Below are positions 60,879-64,000 of a stretch of DNA of 64,000 bases, in pieces. The stretch comes from Halobaculum limi (GTDB lineage: Archaea > Halobacteriota > Halobacteria > Halobacteriales > Haloferacaceae), in assembly GCF_029490015.1 (NCBI RefSeq), contig NZ_CP120468.1:1302001-1366000 (forward strand). Reading direction: 5' to 3'. Position numbers and translations under genes: made by a program. Position 1 is the stretch's first letter. Each line of letters opens with the position of its first letter. The notes under the pieces are model-generated. The model had not been told where the DNA came from. It worked only from the letters and a program-made list of their open reading frames with translations, and did not search any database.

Positions 60879-62324
60879 TTACTCCCTGCCGTTCCCGTCT
60901 GCGGCACGCACGAGCGCTTCCAGATCGAGGTGACCAGCGCCGTGGTACCGCTCGCCTTCGTCGGGCATACTGGCGGTCTCTTGGATGAGCCCCTCCACCT
61001 CGTCGGGGGTCGCGTCGGGGCGCAGCGACTTCACGAGTGCGACAGCGCCGGCGACTTGTGGTGCGGCCATCGAGGTGCCCGCTTTCCAGCCGTACCCGGC
61101 GACGACGTTCCCGTCCTGGTCGGTCGTGTTGATCGTCGAAAACACGAGGTCGTTGTACGCTTTCGTGTTCCCCGCTTGGATCTCCGCCAGGTCGTAGTTG
61201 CCGCCACCGGCGCTGACGTCGACTGCATCGCCGTAGTTCGTGTAGACGGCAGGCTCGCTCGTCGGCTCTTCGAGTGCGTTCCCCTCGAGCCACTTCTCCT
61301 CGTTGTCGTCGTGTTTATTCCCCCAACTGAACCCAATCGGGCCGGTCGCAGCGACGCCGAACACGTCGTCGGCCTCTGTCGGGAGGCTGAGTTGGTTCGG
61401 GGCGTCCATATCGAGCGCGGCGTTACCCGCGGAGTTGACGATAATCGTCCCCTCGGATCGGACCGCAGTTGCGACTTGACTGATGATCTGTTCTAGTTGT
61501 AGCAGTCCCGGATACTTTTCTGTGTCAGAGACGGTGTAGCCGACGCTGTAGTTGATCGCGTCACAACCGATCTGAGCGGCATACTCCCACGCGGCCAATC
61601 CGTCGCCGACGTATCCTTCCAGCCCAGAGAACATCCGCAGTGAGACAATCTCCGTGTTTGGTGCGGTGCCGAGGACGCCGCCGCCTGGGCCGTCGTTGCT
61701 GTTCGTCGCCGCGATAGTCCCGGCGACGTGCGTGCCGTGGTTGCCGGCACCGCTGGGCCGCCAGTCGAACGAGTCAGTGGTGAAGTTCGCCGAGAGGTCC
61801 TCGTTGACCACGTCCACGAGGTCCGGGTGGCCGTCGTATACGCCAGAATCGACGACCGCGATCCGTGTTCCCTCACCCGTCGACACGTCGTGGACGACGC
61901 GACCGTTGCCGGGCTTGTCGGTCTGGTCGTTGCTCAGATTCTGTACGCGTTTGTCCCACTGGAGTTCCGTGTTACTCGCTGGCCCGTCGTGGTTGTGGCT
62001 CGCGCCCGACCCGGACGCCTCCGGGCCGTCTTCCTCGACAACCGCGCCGGTATCGTCGTCGCTCAGGTCGATCCGCAGGTCCGATGCCGTCGCCGTACTC
62101 GTCCCGACGTCTGTCTGGTCACCGCGTGCGACGAGGACGTTCGACAGCGAGAGGTCGTGGATGATCTCCACGTCCTCGGGAACCTCACTTCGGGAGACTT
62201 CGTCGAGGTCGATCAGAAACCGTTCGTCCGCCGTCGACGCACTCGCCGATCCCACGCCAAGAGAGACACCCGCGGCCGTTGCACCGATCCCTTTCAGGAC
62301 CCGTCGCCTGCTGTGGTCTGCCAT
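60879..62324 (-). CDS. Tat-exported subtilisin-like serine protease (halolysin type)
   Basis: 481 residues. N-terminal Tat signal DHSRRRVLKGIGATAAGVSL with an AxA-like cleavage near 29-30, a propeptide-like region (30-150), and the S8 catalytic triad: Asp159 in RIAVVDSGVYDGHPDL, His196 in GAGNHGTHVAGTIAATNS, Ser418 in WKAGTSMAAPQVAGAVAL, with oxyanion Asn301 in VNSAGNAALD. The C-terminus ends soon after the catalytic domain. It degrades or processes extracellular proteins. No inhibitor gene is adjacent. Confidence 0.92.
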   Translation of the reverse strand: MADHSRRRVLKGIGATAAGVSLGVGSASASTADERFLIDLDEVSRSEVPEDVEIIHDLSLSNVLVARGDQTDVGTSTATASDLRIDLSDDDTGAVVEEDGPEASGSGASHNHDGPASNTELQWDKRVQNLSNDQTDKPGNGRVVHDVSTGEGTRIAVVDSGVYDGHPDLVDVVNEDLSANFTTDSFDWRPSGAGNHGTHVAGTIAATNSNDGPGGGVLGTAPNTEIVSLRMFSGLEGYVGDGLAAWEYAAQIGCDAINYSVGYTVSDTEKYPGLLQLEQIISQVATAVRSEGTIIVNSAGNAALDMDAPNQLSLPTEADDVFGVAATGPIGFSWGNKHDDNEEKWLEGNALEEPTSEPAVYTNYGDAVDVSAGGGNYDLAEIQAGNTKAYNDLVFSTINTTDQDGNVVAGYGWKAGTSMAAPQVAGAVALVKSLRPDATPDEVEGLIQETASMPDEGERYHGAGHLDLEALVRAADGNGRE

Positions 62325-62639
62325 TCCATATCAATCACACAAACATTATGTCTTAGTTGTTTGTAAATTTCAGAAAACTACATTGATGTTTGCACGTTGT
62401 AGCCGAGAGAAATATGAGATGATGACTCACACCGGGGGAATTCTCTTGTGCTGTCACAGCGACCTGTCGACAATGGAGCCCACTTCTCTGTCCCGCTGAC
62501 TGTCGCGTCGGCGAGGACGCGGCGGTCGGTGCGGCGGGGGTCGCCCCCGTGAGGTACGACTGACCGACGGATCGGCCGCGGACCCGCCCGCGTCGGGACT
62601 CCCCTTCCGACGGCGGCGGACGCGCGGTCACGACACACA
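62325..62639. other. Intergenic region upstream of the subtilase and hflX
   Basis: The left third is AT-rich and holds a TATA-like CATAATG (minus strand, 62344-62350) about 20-26 nt upstream of the protease ATG. The rest is GC-rich without a supported gene. A strong stem-loop CGGGGG-TCG-CCCCCG lies at 62535-62549, about 90 nt upstream of hflX. Confidence 0.5.
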
Positions 62640-64000
62640 GTGAACACACGAGACAGACTGACGGGCGGGCGAGCGGTGATCGCCGCCCGCGACGCGGATA
62701 CGACACCCGACACGACAGAGATACGGCGACTCGCGGCGGCCGCCGGCTACGACGTGGTCGGCGAGGTGACACAGCGACGCGCCGAGGACCTCCGGTACAA
62801 CCTCGGGACGGGCAAGACGAAGGAACTCGCAGCAGCAGTGAGCGACGCCGACGCGGATGCGGTCGTCTTCGACGGGTCGCTCTCGCCGGGGCAGTACGCC
62901 GACCTCCTCGGCGTGCTTCCGACGGGGACGACGCTCGTCGATCGGTATCGACTGGTACTGGACATCTTCGCCGAGGGCGCCGGCTCTGCGGCCGCACGGA
63001 CGCAGGTTCGACTCGCGACCCTCCGGTACGAACTCCCGCGACTGGAGCGGATGGAAGGCGAGTCGGCGCTGAACCGGGCGTTCTTCGAGAAGGGGTCGCC
63101 GGTGCTGGACGCGAAGCGCCGCATCGACGCCCTGGAGGCGAAACTCGCGGACCTCACCGACGCGGCGGCCGACCGCCGCCGCAAGCGTCGTGAGGAGGGG
63201 TTCGACCTCGTCGCACTCGCGGGGTACACGAACGCCGGGAAGTCGACACTGTTGCGACGACTCGCCGACGACCTCGACAGCCCGGAGTCGGACGGTGACG
63301 CCGGTGGCGACGGCGATGCGGGAGGCGACGATGACGACGCGGCGGGCGGCGGGGAGAGCGACCACGCAGACCTCGCCACGACCGCGAGCGTCGAGGATCG
63401 CCTGTTCGAGACGCTAGAGACGACGACGCGGCGGGCGACCGTCGACGGGCGGCGAGTGCTGCTCACAGATACGGTCGGCCTCGTCGCGGACCTGCCGCAC
63501 GACATCGTGCGGTCGTTCTCGGCGACGCTCGACGAGATTGGCACGAGCGACGTCGTCCTCGCGGTCGTCGACGCCAGCGCCGACGCCGAGACGCTCGAAC
63601 GCAGACTGGCGACGACCGTGGACGTCCTCGCCGCGGACGCGAGCGGTCCGGTCATTCCGGTCGTGAACAAAGTCGACCGCCTCGACGCCGACCAACGGGC
63701 CGCCGCACTGGAGACAGTCGAGACTGTCCTCGCGGCGGCCGAGGTAGACACGCGCGACCCGGTCGCCGTCAGCGCTCGTGACGGCGACGGCTGTGACGCC
63801 CTCCGTACGGCGCTCATTGACGCGCTTCCGAGCGAGATGGCCGAGTTCGTCGTCCCCAACTCCGGCGAGACGCAGGCGCTCGTCTCGTGGCTCCACGAAC
63901 GCGGGGACACGGCGGTCACCTACAGTGGTGAGACGGTCGAGATACGGTTCTCCGGACGGCCGGCCGTCGTGGAGGAAGCCCGTCGACGCGCGGGCAACCT
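62640..64000 (+). CDS. hflX: GTPase HflX (3' end cut by window edge)
   Basis: The frame opens at a GTG (62640) and runs to the right edge, so the C-terminus is missing. HflX N-terminal domain: EVTQRRAEDLRYNLGTGKTK, LSPGQYADLLGVLPTGTTLV, DRYRLVLDIFAEGAGSAAAR and the coiled linker ALNRAFFEKGSPVLDAKRRI. G-domain: G1 LAGYTNAGKSTLLRRL, G3 LTDTVGLVADLPHDIVRSF and G4 PVVNKVDRLD. Between G1 and G3 is an acidic Gly/Asp-rich insertion of about 30 residues. HflX binds ribosomes and splits stalled ones. Confidence 0.93.
   Translation, partial: MNTRDRLTGGRAVIAARDADTTPDTTEIRRLAAAAGYDVVGEVTQRRAEDLRYNLGTGKTKELAAAVSDADADAVVFDGSLSPGQYADLLGVLPTGTTLVDRYRLVLDIFAEGAGSAAARTQVRLATLRYELPRLERMEGESALNRAFFEKGSPVLDAKRRIDALEAKLADLTDAAADRRRKRREEGFDLVALAGYTNAGKSTLLRRLADDLDSPESDGDAGGDGDAGGDDDDAAGGGESDHADLATTASVEDRLFETLETTTRRATVDGRRVLLTDTVGLVADLPHDIVRSFSATLDEIGTSDVVLAVVDASADAETLERRLATTVDVLAADASGPVIPVVNKVDRLDADQRAAALETVETVLAAAEVDTRDPVAVSARDGDGCDALRTALIDALPSEMAEFVVPNSGETQALVSWLHERGDTAVTYSGETVEIRFSGRPAVVEEARRRAGN

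Noticed and set aside
62628-63365. 245-codon minus-strand frame opposite hflX
   Set aside because: The plus-strand hflX frame carries G1, G3 and G4 motifs; the opposite frame is a shadow.

Overview
The window reads as a chromosomal segment of an extremely halophilic archaeon (class Halobacteria). The signs are high GC with strong C/G preference at third positions, very acidic predicted proteins, TATA-like boxes about 25-30 nt upstream of start codons without Shine-Dalgarno sequences (leaderless genes), and typical haloarchaeal families (Bat-type HTH, HalOD1, DUF7344, PorAB, Tat-exported subtilase, Rsm22-like methyltransferase). The genus cannot be fixed from the sequence alone. No rRNA, intact tRNA, CRISPR array, replication origin or intact insertion sequence was seen.

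Layout. 1-1592: start of an acetamidase/formamidase and a PAS histidine kinase. 1611-10199: two tandem giant secreted proteins, each with a seven-blade FG-GAP beta-propeller and a low-complexity tail, under a shared 14-nt upstream element. 10572-12826: a sugar-acid dehydratase, a small membrane protein and a membrane-attached DUF7344 wHTH regulator. 13183-18717: a same-strand cluster of three TasA/SipW-type secreted subunits, a dedicated signal peptidase, a small SipW-type protein and a membrane-anchored protein whose C-terminal region resembles TasA. This looks like a fibre- or surface-assembly system and is the best candidate for something undescribed. 19543-21648: a restriction-modification pair (C5-cytosine methyltransferase plus wHTH/zinc/HNH endonuclease). 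21948-29741: a less GC-rich stretch with an FtsX-like permease, a polytopic membrane protein, an HTH protein and an AI-2E family transporter.

29851-35957: UDP-glucose dehydrogenase, two tiny ORFs and a three-gene ABC-2 exporter, one permease of which carries a PrsW-like protease domain. 35984-46717: mainly core metabolism. tyrA, aroA and aroC of the aromatic amino-acid pathway are interleaved with an Rsm22-like methyltransferase, an M24 peptidase, Bat and HalOD1 regulators, an iron-type dehydrogenase and a cytochrome P450. 46751-50936: a membrane histidine kinase, a frameshifted DsbA-like lipoprotein gene and a PKD-repeat surface protein. 51467-54864: pyruvate:ferredoxin oxidoreductase porAB followed by an Lrp regulator. 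54970-64000: a DsrE protein, DNA polymerase IV, a regulated cation/proton antiporter pair, a HerA-like ATPase, a subtilase and the start of hflX, which runs off the right edge.

Functional themes are envelope and surface construction (propeller proteins, TasA-like fibre cluster, PKD protein, subtilase, ABC exporter), central and aromatic metabolism, and signalling. Family assignments come from reading motifs by eye; no database search was run.
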